Shown here: in pieces, positions 12,373 through 25,900 of the stretch | Layout of the letters: the number at the start of each line of letters is the position of its first letter | Numbering within the stretch: position 1 is the stretch's first letter | Source: Mesocentrotus franciscanus | Taxonomy: Eukaryota; Echinodermata; Echinoidea; Camarodonta; Strongylocentrotidae | Length of the DNA stretch: 64,000 nt | NCBI GenBank assembly: GCA_037976565.1 | Contig: CP137668.1 | Location: 37,486,430-37,550,429, forward strand | Direction: 5' to 3' | The notes under the pieces: generated by a model | Database searches by the model: none | Seen by the model: only the letters and a program-made list of their open reading frames with translations | What the model was told of the DNA's origin: nothing | Program-made: the position numbers and the translations under genes

Positions 12373-13922
12373 ATGGAAGACGGACAAGTGAACGGCGAAG
12401 TCTTGGGCGAAGAGGAGATCGGGGAACTAAAGCTAGACGAGGATGTCTTAAATACATCTGGTGGAGGATACGATGACGAGCTTGTGATTCGTGAGGATGG
12501 GGATTATCCATCGAATAAGCGAAGTGGAGGGGGTAACTCCGATATCCTCACCCCGGCCGGCAGCGTCTCCTCGGGTGAAGGGTTAGCGACGATGTCTTCC
12601 GCGGCAAGAGCTGATAGCATCCCTTTTGAGCGCGAGATGTCGATTGATGACGAGATTACCATGGAAACAACAGATCCAATCACAGAGGAGGATCCTCCGA
12701 GCATCGCGAGTGAGATTGAGTCATTTCCGCGCGACGCCCATGAAGTAGAAGAAGAAGAGGAGAATAGTCAGAGACTGCAGCATCGATTCCGAGGTACTAC
12801 AGGCACCGGATTGAACACCTCGATGGATATGCGATCAGCAGCATCAGCATCAAGGAGTTCTTATCGGCCTAGCAGTCCCACGGTCAAGGACATGATTGAT
12901 TCATATCTTTACCGTGATCGAGAAACCGATCCCTACGATCTCCTGGTCGACGTCCCCGACATCGAGGTGGATACGGACAGCGAGGATTATGAATTCGACT
13001 ATGAGCCGGTTTCCGATAGCGACAGAGGGGTCAAAGACCTCCTCACCGCCCTCGAGGATCAAATTCGATGGAAATCGGATCGTAATATGAGAAAAGCAAA
13101 AGGAACATTTGATGAGCCTAGAAACACCCTTATTAGTCGATATAATCCTGAGTATGAAGCACCGCTTGAAACCTATGAACCTCGTACCGTACCTAGAAGT
13201 GTTCCTACCGCTAGCTCTAGTGCCTTGGATAGAAGCAAGCGCCGTTCTAGTTTAGACGCCACCACTCGCGAAATATCAAATCGTTACCTAGCACCACTCA
13301 ACAAGAAATTAAGCTCATCCTACGATAGTCTACCTCGCTATGTTCCCTCGAGTACAACTAGTTCGTCATCGTCCGGGTACTCGTCTCTAGGTCGTTATGG
13401 GAGCGTTGATTCGCTGTCGCCATCGAGATCGTATCGCTCTCGCAGCGATGAGCCTGCGTCGTCGTATCTCTCCAAACCGTCGTATTCTAGCGGATTGGGA
13501 TACCGATCGTACAGCAGTAGCGATGTATCCCGAATCACGCCCTCGTATCGCGCGAGCTATGCGGATACATATTCTTACGACAACGACGATGACAATGAAA
13601 GTAACAGCGAAAGCGACGATCCCTATTTCTCTCCCCTGGCGCCTCACAGGGCTTATCGAGCAAACCGTGAGGGAAAGAGCGTTAAAGGACCTTACGCGAG
13701 ACACATGGGTAGATTTAGTTCGACCATCACATCGACGTCAACACCACCACGATCACCAGCGACGTCGAGAAAGAACGATGTCCCCATCGATGAACGACTT
13801 CGTCAGATCCGAGAGAACTTTCGTAAAAATCACAAACTTGACTATCAGCGTAATCAGCCATATTCTTCTTCTTCCTATGCAGGCCTTGGGGTGGATAGCG
13901 AGGGAGGATCCGCACTTTCAAT
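12373..13922 (+). CDS. Exon b1: putative first coding exon, long disordered region
   Basis: ATG at 12373 has A at -3 and G at +4 and follows an in-frame TAG at 12364. About 516 codons run open to donor gtaagt at 13923. Start is acidic (MEDGQVNGEVLGEEEIGELK), then Ser-rich, with an Asp/Glu-rich stretch (DTDSEDYEFDYEPVSDSD) and a possible helix (GVKDLLTALEDQIRW). The second half is Ser/Tyr/Arg-rich (SYDSLPRYVPSS, GYSSLGRYGSVDSL). No known domain is visible. The split codon AT plus G continues into 22028. Confidence 0.85.
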
Positions 13923-16900
13923 GTAAGTAAAAATAGAAAATATTTTATTTCATATTTTTAACTTTCAATTTGGATTTTGATGTGACGTCATTGTAGAATT
14001 ATGCATGTGTGTGAAATCTTATAATGTGCCGGATTTTGTATACCAAACTCGATAGAAAATTAAAGTGAAATCCCTCCCAAACCGCACATGTTTCTCATTA
14101 AATAAAGTGCCAGATCAAAAGAATGACGAATGGACTACAAAAGAATAGAATTAGTCTTGCATGCAACATACTATAAACAATACAATATGCTAATGAATAA
14201 ATCTACAATTGTACTGTCAGTGCGTGTTTACAAGGTATTGACATCTTACATGGAAGGCGTTGCTAAGGTATTTGTAAAATATATATCACTTCACTCAAAG
14301 TCTAAAGGAACTACATTTATGCATCAATCACCGGTACAAGTTTATAGATAAATTTATAAGAGATAACAATTACTGAGGTTGCTATGTTGACATGTTCCAA
14401 TCGCAATATACAATTACATAGAATTTATTGACTCATAAACTTTTGTAATTCATATCGCTAAAATCGAAATACCCCTTTGTAACAAATTTCATGCAGTGTC
14501 TGAGATTTTCATATTATTGTTTATTCTCTGTGAAATTATCGATTCATGAGCAGTTGTTGTTAAAGTTGTTGTGTTTGTGTGTTCCAGTTTGCATGTGAAG
14601 CAGTTTTATATGAAAAAGTATTACAGGTAAATGAGCATAGATATGCATGTTTAAAAATATGTAGACAAAGTCATTGTAGAGAAATTCCTCAATAGATAAC
14701 TTTCAACAACATAAAGCTTGCATGCCTATCATATTGTACGTGCGTTACATAAATTGTAGATATTCCAATAACAATCAGAAAGATGGATATAGACCTATAT
14801 TAATTATTGATGAAGCGAAAGAATACCCCAAAACTTTTATGAATATATTCAAGAAAATGCATTCAACTGGATAATTGCAAGGGTATGAGAGCCGTTAAAA
14901 GATAAGGATTCGGATGTGACAAGAATGAAATGAACATTAATTTTTAAAAAGTAAATAAACAAGGAAGTAATAAAATTGAGATAACTAGAGAAGAGGAGCA
15001 AAAGTTGTAAGGTTAACTGATGTTTCTCTTTAAATCGCGGTGATACATCAATTTAATCCTTGGTAAGGCAGAAGGCAGCGGGCTGTCTATGTAATGGATC
15101 TTCGCTATGTAGTGTTTATGTCTCAGCCCTCGCGACATTCCTGTCATACCTATCAGATCAAGGGTCATCATGCAAGTTCGTTCCCTCATCTTCATCATCA
15201 TCCATCTCCTCCTCACTCCCATCACATCCCTCCCCCTCCGTATCCCTTTACCCTTCCCGTCAACCTCAACATTCCATGTCTGTCCATCTCTTTACTAACC
15301 CCAACATCTATATCATGGAGAACAATCGACTCCCTCCTGTGTGTCTTTGTATTGTAAGGGACTCATTTTTAACATGTTCATTTCCCCCGCGTTATGTGAT
15401 CCCCGTCTCTTCATCACTCTCAGCACACCCCTTCTCCTCATCCTTTTACCCTTTCCGTCACCTTCAACATTCCATGTCTGTCCATCTCTTTGCTAAGCCG
15501 AACGTCTACATCAACAATCGACTCCCTCCTGTATGTCTTCTTGTTGTAAATGATTAACTTCAACATCTTCACCCCCCCCCCCGCCTTGTGGTATAAACCC
15601 TAGATCTGTCTGTCTCCTAACCCGTACCTGTGTTTCTAAAACCTTACTCAGTCGACCGCCTGTATCGTCAACCCACTAACAAATGTGGCATTTTTTCCTT
15701 CAATGAGAGATCATATACCTACTTTGATCATCCTCTCCCTCTGAATCATGTCTTCTTTTTCCTCCATCTTTCCATCCTCAATTCTTTCATCATCCCTTCT
15801 TTGTTTCCTTCTTCAGATGTTCTTTATTAACCCATCCATGAATCAATAGCTTTATTAATATCATGACGCTGCAACATTAATGTCATTACCAAGGGATCTT
15901 AATGTGATCTGATGGGTATGTGTTATCTCTTAAATGCCGACACATGTCCTATCTATAAATATCTTCATCGTCATCACAGGCATCGGTTAACTGTGATCGT
16001 CTTCAGCATCGGACACACTGATTTATTTTCACCTATGCACTTTGTAAAAGAAAAATGTTGCGACAACAAAAAGTATCAACAACAACAGTAATTATGATGA
16101 TGACGATGATGATGATGATAAGGATAATGATAATGATGATAATAATAATGATAACAGTAGAAATAGTAAGAATTATTATGACAATGATAAATAGTTATTG
16201 AAATAATATTTATAGGGATAAAATGAAATAACCATCGTCATCATAATATTAATAGAACTAACGATTATGTACCATATTAGATAGTATAACTATAGAAAAG
16301 GAAAAGAATCATTAGGAATCATACTGTTATAGTTTCCTGACCCCCTTATAACTGATGGAATGACTTGTCTTTCTCCGTTGGCCATTGCAAAGAATAACCT
16401 CAAAAAGGTTTTATTTACGATTATGTTTGACAAAGATTTAGACAACATTTAGTCATTTGGAACCACTACTTTCCTTTATAAGCTATCATTTTTTCTTCCC
16501 ATATAAAATAAACGCTAAAAAATGTATAGTGATTTAGTGGTGCATGCAAAGTCATCGTTATTAGATTGAAATGGGGAGATTTTTTTTAGAGGGATCTGTT
16601 TTCTTACCTGAATCTTGGTATGATATGAATGTTTGTCCCGACATTCATTATTTGTGTTTTTTTATATGATTCACCATACATGACAAACTGTCAGACCAAC
16701 CCTACCTATCTTGCAATAGGTGGGGCCAATGTACAATGAGTATACACAAAGTAAAGTATTTCATGAATGGCAAGGTTGATGTACAGAGACAGATTCCCCC
16801 AACGAATTCGTGGAATTCGATCAAAACATGTGGCACCAACGTAAATCAGTGTCATCCTCATCAAAATGCTTTCCATTCTGCGCGAGACCATATTTCTAAT

Positions 16901-19900
16901 GCATGGCCACTACAGAATGTGCCTGTAGTTTTTCCATGCATTATACAAACTAGGGTGAATAGGCAGTAAGTTCATACATTATATTGTTTAGAACTGTTTT
17001 GCTTTAACAGGAATCTAGATTATGTCATATTCTGTGATAGGTAACTGGCCAGATCATATGTAATTCCTTTGAAACAGTTTTTGTTTTTGTTATTTGATAT
17101 TATCATAGAAAGTGGGGTCAGAGATCTCAAAACGATCTGAAAACAAAATCATATAATTCAATATTCTATTGAATCATTTAATTAGATATTTCATCGATTG
17201 CTAAATTATTTATTGTTATCTCCATTGTAATGATAAGGATAATAATTTTGAAAACGTTCAGTGTCATATTAAAGAAGATGTTAAGACTCAAAGAGGTCGA
17301 CTCAGCAGACTATATTGCGTAGGAACATTTACACTGTAGAGGACATTTTCGGCAAAATATCGTCTTGAAGACATGAAGACTTGATGACATGAATACACGA
17401 GGTATTATGGTGATCCAAATTCAAAGCAAAATAAGTCCACTGTACATGCTAAAGTTCTGTATTGATCTTGTCCGTATATTATATCACATAGCAAAAAGGA
17501 AGAAATACTTTATTTTCATAAAACAGAATAATAATAATAATACACATCCCACTTTTATGTTGCCATCTGGGTATATGGGGAGGCGATACGATATAATTAT
17601 TTTGAAAGGTCAAACTTCTACATTGATACTTTAACTGAGTAGGGAGTTTCCAGATGAACAATGAGTAATATTATAGGCAACAAAGTATGTGAAAGTGGAG
17701 GTTTTTTTCAATTAACTTTTCCTGTAAACATGCCGATAATAAAAACTCTTTTATTGTAACTGCCACCATGTTTACCCGCAAATCTGTCGAGATGAGGCCT
17801 CCACTCTGTGTAACTTAATTATTGTTGGCAATGACCTTTGCAGGGCAACAGATCTAACCAGTCATATGATAAAACGCTATTTAAAAATTATCTTTTACCA
17901 ATAATGAAACCATACCCCACATCTTGTATTTATAATAATGAGGATGAAGCTTGTAAGACGAAGACGATACTTTAAAGATACTTTTAAATCCCAAGATTTT
18001 CAAGTTTACTTACATCTGTTACTCCTGGCCTTTAAGCGGTGCGGCTGTTGAGGTGAAAGAATGTGAAATCAATAGGGTGTGGATTTATGAACAAGTCTGC
18101 TCTCCAGCTATTAATAAAATGCGTCTTCTCTGGTGAGACACATTCAGAATACCTCTCCCACTCCACTTATACAAACAAGAGCTGAAGGCGTACTGGAATC
18201 ATGTCTATCTACAGTAGATATGGACTTAGGAGACGGTATGACAGGTAGTCATTAATTTTGTTATTCTTATTTTTATTGGAAATAACTGTCTTCCTTTCTG
18301 TATAAATGTTGGATTATTTAGCAGTGGGGAGGTAAGCCTAAGTTTGTAGATGTATTTTCGTATCATTCTTCCTCAACAAGCGTGAACATTTCGGAATTCG
18401 GAATCTGTATCAAAGTTTCACGTATGTTTTTTATCTTTCAAAAGTTATTCCATTATCTAAGCCTATAAATGTCCTAGTTGTATTTGTATTGTTTATTTTC
18501 ATCTAGGTGTTTCCGATTTATTATTTGTAAACTGCATGGCAGACGTACTCACTAAAATATTAAATCTATTCTATATCCTAATATGATACCCTCGTATATT
18601 CGGATGATGGTTGTCAATGTTGCTTTTGAAAGCTTCATTAGTTATTGGTTTGAAATTAAATAACTTGACGAACGCTCAAATTATTCAAATTAGTCCGGCG
18701 GTCAATGTACACATATTTCGATAAAAACGGCAGAGTAAAAATTAAACGATGTTTTGAGAAAACTTACTTTTGTTATTCAAAATGTTTTATAACAAGGGCA
18801 GAGGTATTCCCCTTTTGACTAATGGTAGGATTTATAATCTATCAAAAATGAAACTCTCTGTATGGTCTGTTTTATATCCCTGTCTACATTTGAAATAGCT
18901 TCTTTTAGGAACATTTGGTATATGAGTAATTGAACCGTTACTTGAAAACATTGCGTACACATTAAATGACAGCAGAAATAGGCATAGTATTACAAATTTG
19001 AAGTGCTGATCCGTGTAGTGACCATCCCAACCAATAACGGCATCATCGGGTCATGGTATTCATAGATAGCTAATTACCAAGGTAAAGACATTTCAAGTAC
19101 ATGGTGATTTATACGCTCTTGTATTCTAGCCAACCGCCCCTATTCCCGGGCCCCATGCCCCCTGAAGACAGGAACATAGCTCGGGTATGCGACCCTGTCA
19201 TCTCATAGATTCCAAGCAATAATTATCAGCCTGGCCCGTGCCTGGGTCATTAGAACCAAACGGTCTTTCTATCTTGTCTCCTCCATCCCTGCACCACCCG
19301 ATCTGTCTCTGTCTCTCAAGTCCAACCCCTCCTCCCGTCGTACCCCAGCGAGCGAGAAAGATGAATCACGAGGATGGTATGCCGTGTGTTGCATGGTTAG
19401 GTTCTTTCACCTGGCATCCAGGCATATACATATAGTCCCATTCTAATACATCAGAACAGTTAAATTGTGATGAATATATCCGGTATTCTTTGGTTTTTAT
19501 AAAACCCTTGATATATTGACATTATGCCAATTTCTTTTGACCACCCTTTGATATTTTGTTTAATCGTTATAATATCAGGCATTAGTAAATTAAATCCATT
19601 CTTATTCTAACTCCTAGCTCTTCATCCACACTCGGTCTGTAAACAAAAAAAAATGAAACCGGAATGATCATTCTAGATACATTTCTCAACCAGATTACAG
19701 CAAATACATTCCTAAAAATGTAGTAAGCATTTGTGTCTGTCAGATTAATCATTTCAATGGCGGATTTTATAAGGTTACGGCGGCCGAAGCGAAAGTTGTA
19801 AATGGATCATTTCAGACAATGTATAAACTTAGGACACGTCAGCTCTGATTCAGAACATCATAACGAGAGTCAAAACATTACCGAGGAAACTTCAAATACA

Positions 19901-22900
19901 TCCCGCATTACGAAGTCCCTATTTTTAACCAGAAGAAGCCTGTAATGTATCTCCGTATACGCAAACCTTGTATGTACATAGGAATGCACGAGATGGGACA
20001 AGATATTTCATTTGGCGGTCGACGAACAGGCAAGATAAGATGTCTGAATAAGATTCCGATGTAAACTGGAAACCCCGAGGGGTTCTTGCAAGTGAAATCG
20101 CCCTAAATCTGCGGTATCAGAACTAGCTTCAGATCTCTGATATGTTCGAAGGCAGTTTGATTTGAATTCCTTCTTCGTTATTCCAACTATGACCCACGGT
20201 AGGAAGGAAAAGGGGATGCAAACTAAAGGGAGTCTGACTAGTATAAGAGTGGTTATGGCCAGATCGGACATGCTCCTACTAACTATATAATAACGATCGA
20301 CATAAATAACTTCCTTTAGAACGTTACGGATGTCAATTTGATTCTTTGGTAGGTCTTTTATAGATATTTCCAAGATTCAAATCATTTCCCCTCTTTCCCC
20401 GTTAGACGGAAATACCAATATTTAGAGGCCGAGACGCAATAGGACATCAATCAAAAAGTAGGCGCTCCTCTCCTCCCTTGATCTCCCGTACGGAAAGGGA
20501 TTGTACGTGTTTCGTTGCCCTCACCAGGCGGGCTAAATTTAGCTGCTGGCATGTCAAGTATTCGCGACTGATGAACAGACCTAGACCAGAGCGGGCTTTT
20601 ACTCATACATTAAGCGGATACACTAGTGTAGATCCTATAATATGATTGAACTTGTTTCTTGTTTAGAACCGGATTAACATTGTTTTGGAAAGGGATGTGT
20701 CATGTTAGAAGTATTAATATGTAGTTAAGTATAAAAGTCGGATTTATTTTTATGAAGGTGGTTACAGTATTGTGTAAGAAATAGAATTTATTATAATAAT
20801 ATGATGTAGAGTCTGTTATTTTTTCCATCACCTTTTCTTAATTTGAGATGGAAAACAAACGGCTCTTATAATTGATTAGCGCCTATCAAAATAATAGTGG
20901 AGTGATTCAATATCTTTATGCAAAGGAAGTGTAAAAAGTAACCACAAAGCGAATAACGTACCATAAAATTGCATAATAATCGAGATGTTTTACTTGATGT
21001 AAACCAAGCTATAGGATAGATCAGTCCGCCACAAATATTAATATCACACATTAACATTAAATCTAGAGACTCAAGTCTAATGAGAATAAATCACCACCAT
21101 GCACCTGTTTTGCACCAACACGTTATATATCAATGCATTCAACGTTGGCATCACACAGTTGACCATTCACTCACTCAGGTTTTAAACCTTGTAAAACAGC
21201 TCTCGAACGATTGATGTGGGCACAGACCTATCCTACCAGGTCGAGAGGGCTGTCTGAACAAATCTAATTTGATCGTAATTAAGGGAGGTCAAATGCTCGC
21301 CGCCGACTGGAGAGCAATCTTAATGAGAACTTTTATAGTCCCAATATCACGTTAGTGACATAACCACGTGTGTTTAAGACCTCTCTCAAAGGTCATTATA
21401 ATCGGGCTTGAGCTTTGAAGCCAAACGATAAAACACGATTAGTCAAAATTAATTACGTATCATAAAACCATATTAGAACTTCTCAAGAGGATGATTAAAC
21501 GAAACTTGCTTAACTCTGTAGGATGGAATGCTAAATGTTTAGGATGATACAGTAGGTAAATAATGCTTCAAACTCTTGATGTGCATGCTATATCGATATT
21601 GTCTCAGCTTGCATGTCTCTTTTCTGTTTAGTTTCAAATTGTGATGATGTTATTCCTCCTTTGACAAAAATTATGCATGTTTCCAGATAGTTTGTTTCAG
21701 TAGCTATTTTTTTTATCTCATAAATATCTTACATTATTCGATTTCTACTAATCGAAAAGTCTTTTAAGATGCTTCGTTAAAGTGTTTATTTCTTATTGCT
21801 TAATTTGTAAAATTTATCTTTTTATCTAAAATGATACGTCTTATTGTGTTCAGTTGTAAAGGAGATATAAATTAACCTCTAAAAAGGAGGCGAGCAGTTG
21901 TTTAATTTGTATATCTTGTAAAATTTGATATAACTACTTTCACATCTACATTAGATAAACACGCAAATTATTCAAGCAACGCGGTCTAAATCGCCAAATT
22001 TATTTTAAACTCTGTTCTTGGATGCAGGGAGTCTAGCGAGGATGAGCGTGTGGTATCCCGAGCTAAGATCGGACCGGTCCGAAGCCGCAGCACCGTGCAA
22101 CTACCGTTCTTCAGTCTCCCGCTACGCCGAAAGACAGTGTACGACGGCGAACCGGCGCGCATCAGCTGCAACGTGCAAGGAACACCTAAGCCGAAGATTT
22201 CCTGGAGCAAGAACGGTGTACCGATCTACGATGGGACGTTCTACAATATCACCTACCGATGGGGCGTGGCCATGGTGGAGATTCGACACGCAAGCAAGAG
22301 TGACACCGGTACATTCAGGTGCACTGCCAAAAATGCGGAGGGTGAAGCGACCTCCGCTTGTGAGCTGGTCGTTGAACAAAGTAAGTCCGGCGGTCAATGT
22401 ACACATATTTCGATAAAAACGGTAGAGTAAAAAATTAAACGATGTTTTGAGAAAACTTACTTTCGTTATTCAAAATGTTTTATAACAAGGGCAGAGGAAA
22501 TGAACCATATTGATTTCACAAAAGTAAACTATGGCATATAGCGTTATATTCTTCTCTCTTTTCATATTATCTACTATCTACTATCTTCTTGATTGAACAA
22601 ACTGTACATCTAAAGATAATCGAAACTCTTAGGCACAACAATTTGCATCTCTTCAAGTTTTATGCCGCGGTTCCGACGGTTCTATTTACGTGCCACATAA
22701 TCTATAAAGATTTAAAAACATAAGTGTTGAATCATCGTTGAAGTGTAGAAATGGACAAATTAATTATATTATTGTTTCTTTTTAGGAGTACCACGTAATG
22801 AAACGGAGGACTACATCCGTCCGTCTTTCGCCAAGCCGCTGCGAAGAATCCGTGCGAAGGAAGGCAGAAAGGTCAGGCTTGAGATCCAAGTCATGGGATG

Positions 22901-25900
22901 GCCGGAACCAAAGGTCACCTGGTAGGTCATGGAAAATTATAAATTCCTATGTGTGTTTTGGGGGTTTTATATTTTCTCGTCGCTGGCCCTGGTTACCACA
23001 GATATGTAATTTTATTACAGGACAAATGAAAAGTATTTAAACATCCTTAGCTGGAGTTGTCTCGCTTATAAATAATTATGTTATTGTGGTTGATGATGTT
23101 TTTTTAATTTTTGTCTGATTGTCATCTTGAAGACATGCTTTGAAAATCTATGAACTGAGTAGACTTCCCATCAAGGGATGTATTCGTATTCATTTAGATG
23201 GAGACATATCCATTCTTTAGAAAAGGTACTAGAATGCAGCCGTTGAATTTAAACAGTCGCAATTTCATGTTCGTTTTTGGAATCATTAGTGTTACTGTGT
23301 AACGTTCAGCATGTTTCCTGTCGAATATGTTTGAAGGTAAAACCGATTTCTAAAGAAAAAGATATAGCTCTCAATTTTAACATGGGATATTTTTTTTTCT
23401 TCTCGTAAAAGGTTGAAGGACAACGTCGATATCGTGCACTCCGATCACATGTACGTCGAGAAGTTCCCTAACGGACTTCAATCCCTGGTCATCTACCGTG
23501 TCGTACCAACAGACGCAGGCCGCTACCAAGCGATCGCTTCGTCACCAGCTGGCAAAGCCACGTGCTCTGCCGATGTCGACGTGATTCAAGGTGAATAACT
23601 ATTTTCTTTCTAGTTGATAGTGGGAAACTAAATTTAATGAAAAAAACAAATGGTCATACAGTGCGTCATAATATGGCAGTAGTTCAGAAGTATTTTCGGG
23701 AGATATGTGTACGTTCTCGTTATATCTAGTCAGTTGGAAAATTGCCTGCCGGTTGACGTTACTGTATGTGTTTATTCCATTTTTTCTCTCCAGCCAAGTG
23801 CAATGTACGTTTTTGATGAAGGTGGACGTATGAGAATGGAGACGTAGATATAATGGGGTTATTTTTGCTTTTACAGTTCACAAAGTCTGATTTGCTTTTA
23901 CAAGAGTTCTGTATTTCATAGTTCTCCCCATCGAAGATTTGCCTCCTTTTTCAATTTTAAAACATAGTATAAAACATATAAATTTGTTCGTCCTTACTTT
24001 CACATGACAGTTCAAAAGCAAACGTAATTTATCTTTAATTACTTTTCATTGATTACTATCCACCAGGGGAAGCGTTACCAGATCGCGGTGGAGATGTTGG
24101 GCGTGGGCGTCATAAGACTCGCCATGCACCACGATCACCTCGCAGTTACCTCGATGTTGCCACCGAGAGTACCCGCCCTCATCAAAAGCGTTCTAAGCAC
24201 ATACGCGACCCATCAAGCCTTTCACCAACATACACGTACGAATCGAAGCGCACACAACGCAAGGATTATTACACACCAAGAACCGACGTTCTTGCACCGT
24301 CACGTACACGTTCCTACAGTCCGACGTCACCAACAGGATTATCGCCGTCATCGCGCTATTCTCCATCCCGCCCGTATTCGCCGTCGACCTACCGCCCGTC
24401 GTCACCAATGGGAACGTATAGGCCCTCTTCCCCGACGTATCGTTCACCGTCACCGGCTTACCGCCCAGCATCACCGACATACAGACCGTCATCACCATAC
24501 CACAGCTACGCAACATCAAAACGTCTTACTAGCCGACGAGGGGTAGAAGACTCAGGCGTAGACTATTATCAGGCAAGGTCTGACAGACCTTCGCAATATG
24601 CTGAAATGAAGGATTCTCGAAGAACGACGCGAGACTCTGGACCCGGTTATTTGGATGTAACGCGCACATCGGCGACATTCACACGATCTGGTGTCAGACC
24701 CCTGCCAAAGTTGACCTCTTACACCACGTGGTATGATAACATGCGAGCCAATCGCGATCGACCATCTACGCCAACAACGTCTGACCGCACACGATACACT
24801 GAGCCGCACCGCCAAGGATACACTGAGCCGTACCGCCCAGTGGTGCGAGATCGACCCGTGTCGGGGCCCACGAGGATACCGCGTCGCGTCTACCGCAGCG
24901 AAGAGGAGGACTATTACTCCGCACGCCAGGAAAGTCCTTACAAATTGGATGACAAGTACAGCCGAGAGTATGGCGGTTATGAGGTAGACGATGATGAGTT
25001 TACTATGCGAACATACGCACCCAGCGCTACGGGAGTCAGAGCCGACGACGAGGAACCAGAGTATGCAGCACCAGAAGAACCAGAACAGGCCGGACCTCCG
25101 ACTTTTGACAAGAAGTTCCAGGACATGTCTATCCGTGATGGAGAAAGAGTAGTCCTGGAGGTAGAGATAACCGGTAAGTTCGAGGATTTAATTTTTAAAA
25201 TCTGGAAATCTACTATCTGAAATGCGAATTCTTCTTGAGTCGTGAAATGAGAAGTGGATTTTTCTTTCCATTATGACGGATATTTGGTGTATATTTTTTG
25301 AGCGGAAGGTGACAATGTCCATGACAATGACTTTAATATTTCTCATGACACTTATAATATAGAATGCTGAAGGAAAAATCAAAATATCTGTATCCGTCCA
25401 AGTAGCGGAAAATAGAGAAAAGGATATAGATGAAGTTTAGACCAGATCCGTGGCCATTACTTTCGCAAGTATATTGAGCTTAAATGAACTTAAAGGAATA
25501 AGAAATGTTAGGGCCGGTCACTGAAAGAGAAAATAATCGAGCATCTTAACGAATTTTCAATTTTGAAACAAATTTGAATAAAATCTCATTCTACTAGATA
25601 CGGTTTTCAAATTAAAATCATAATTCACTTTTTTCAAACAGGCTCTCGTCCAATGGACATCGGCTGGCTCCGCAATGGACAGGATATCGTTGACTGCAAG
25701 GAGTTCCGCTACGTGAGTCGTGGCAACATCTACCAGCTGGAGATTGCTGAAATCTTCCCGAGGACAGCGGCAAGTACACTTGCGAAGCCCTGAATGACAT
25801 CGGAGAAGCCGAGTGCAGTGCCATGCTTACCGTCAATGGTCAGTGCAAACACTTATTGGCGTAGCACCAATTCATAGATGATTTGACTTTTCCATTCTCG

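Larger units (their letters stand above)
13923..22027 (+). other. 8.1 kb intron
   Basis: No coding exon seen. It contains a pyrimidine-rich tract with a 198-bp tandem duplication (15190-15835), GAT/AAT-type microsatellite (16093-16153) and a 113-bp block (18692-18804) repeated beside the next exon. The remainder is AT-rich sequence with nothing recognised. Confidence 0.7.

Noticed and set aside
13387..13930. Open frames of 105 (minus) and 177 (plus) codons overlapping the 12373 exon
   Set aside because: Alternative frames of a Ser/Arg-rich coding exon; no domains and no splice logic.
20008..20373. 121-codon minus-strand open frame
   Set aside because: No recognisable motif, intronic, and length is unremarkable for AT-rich DNA.
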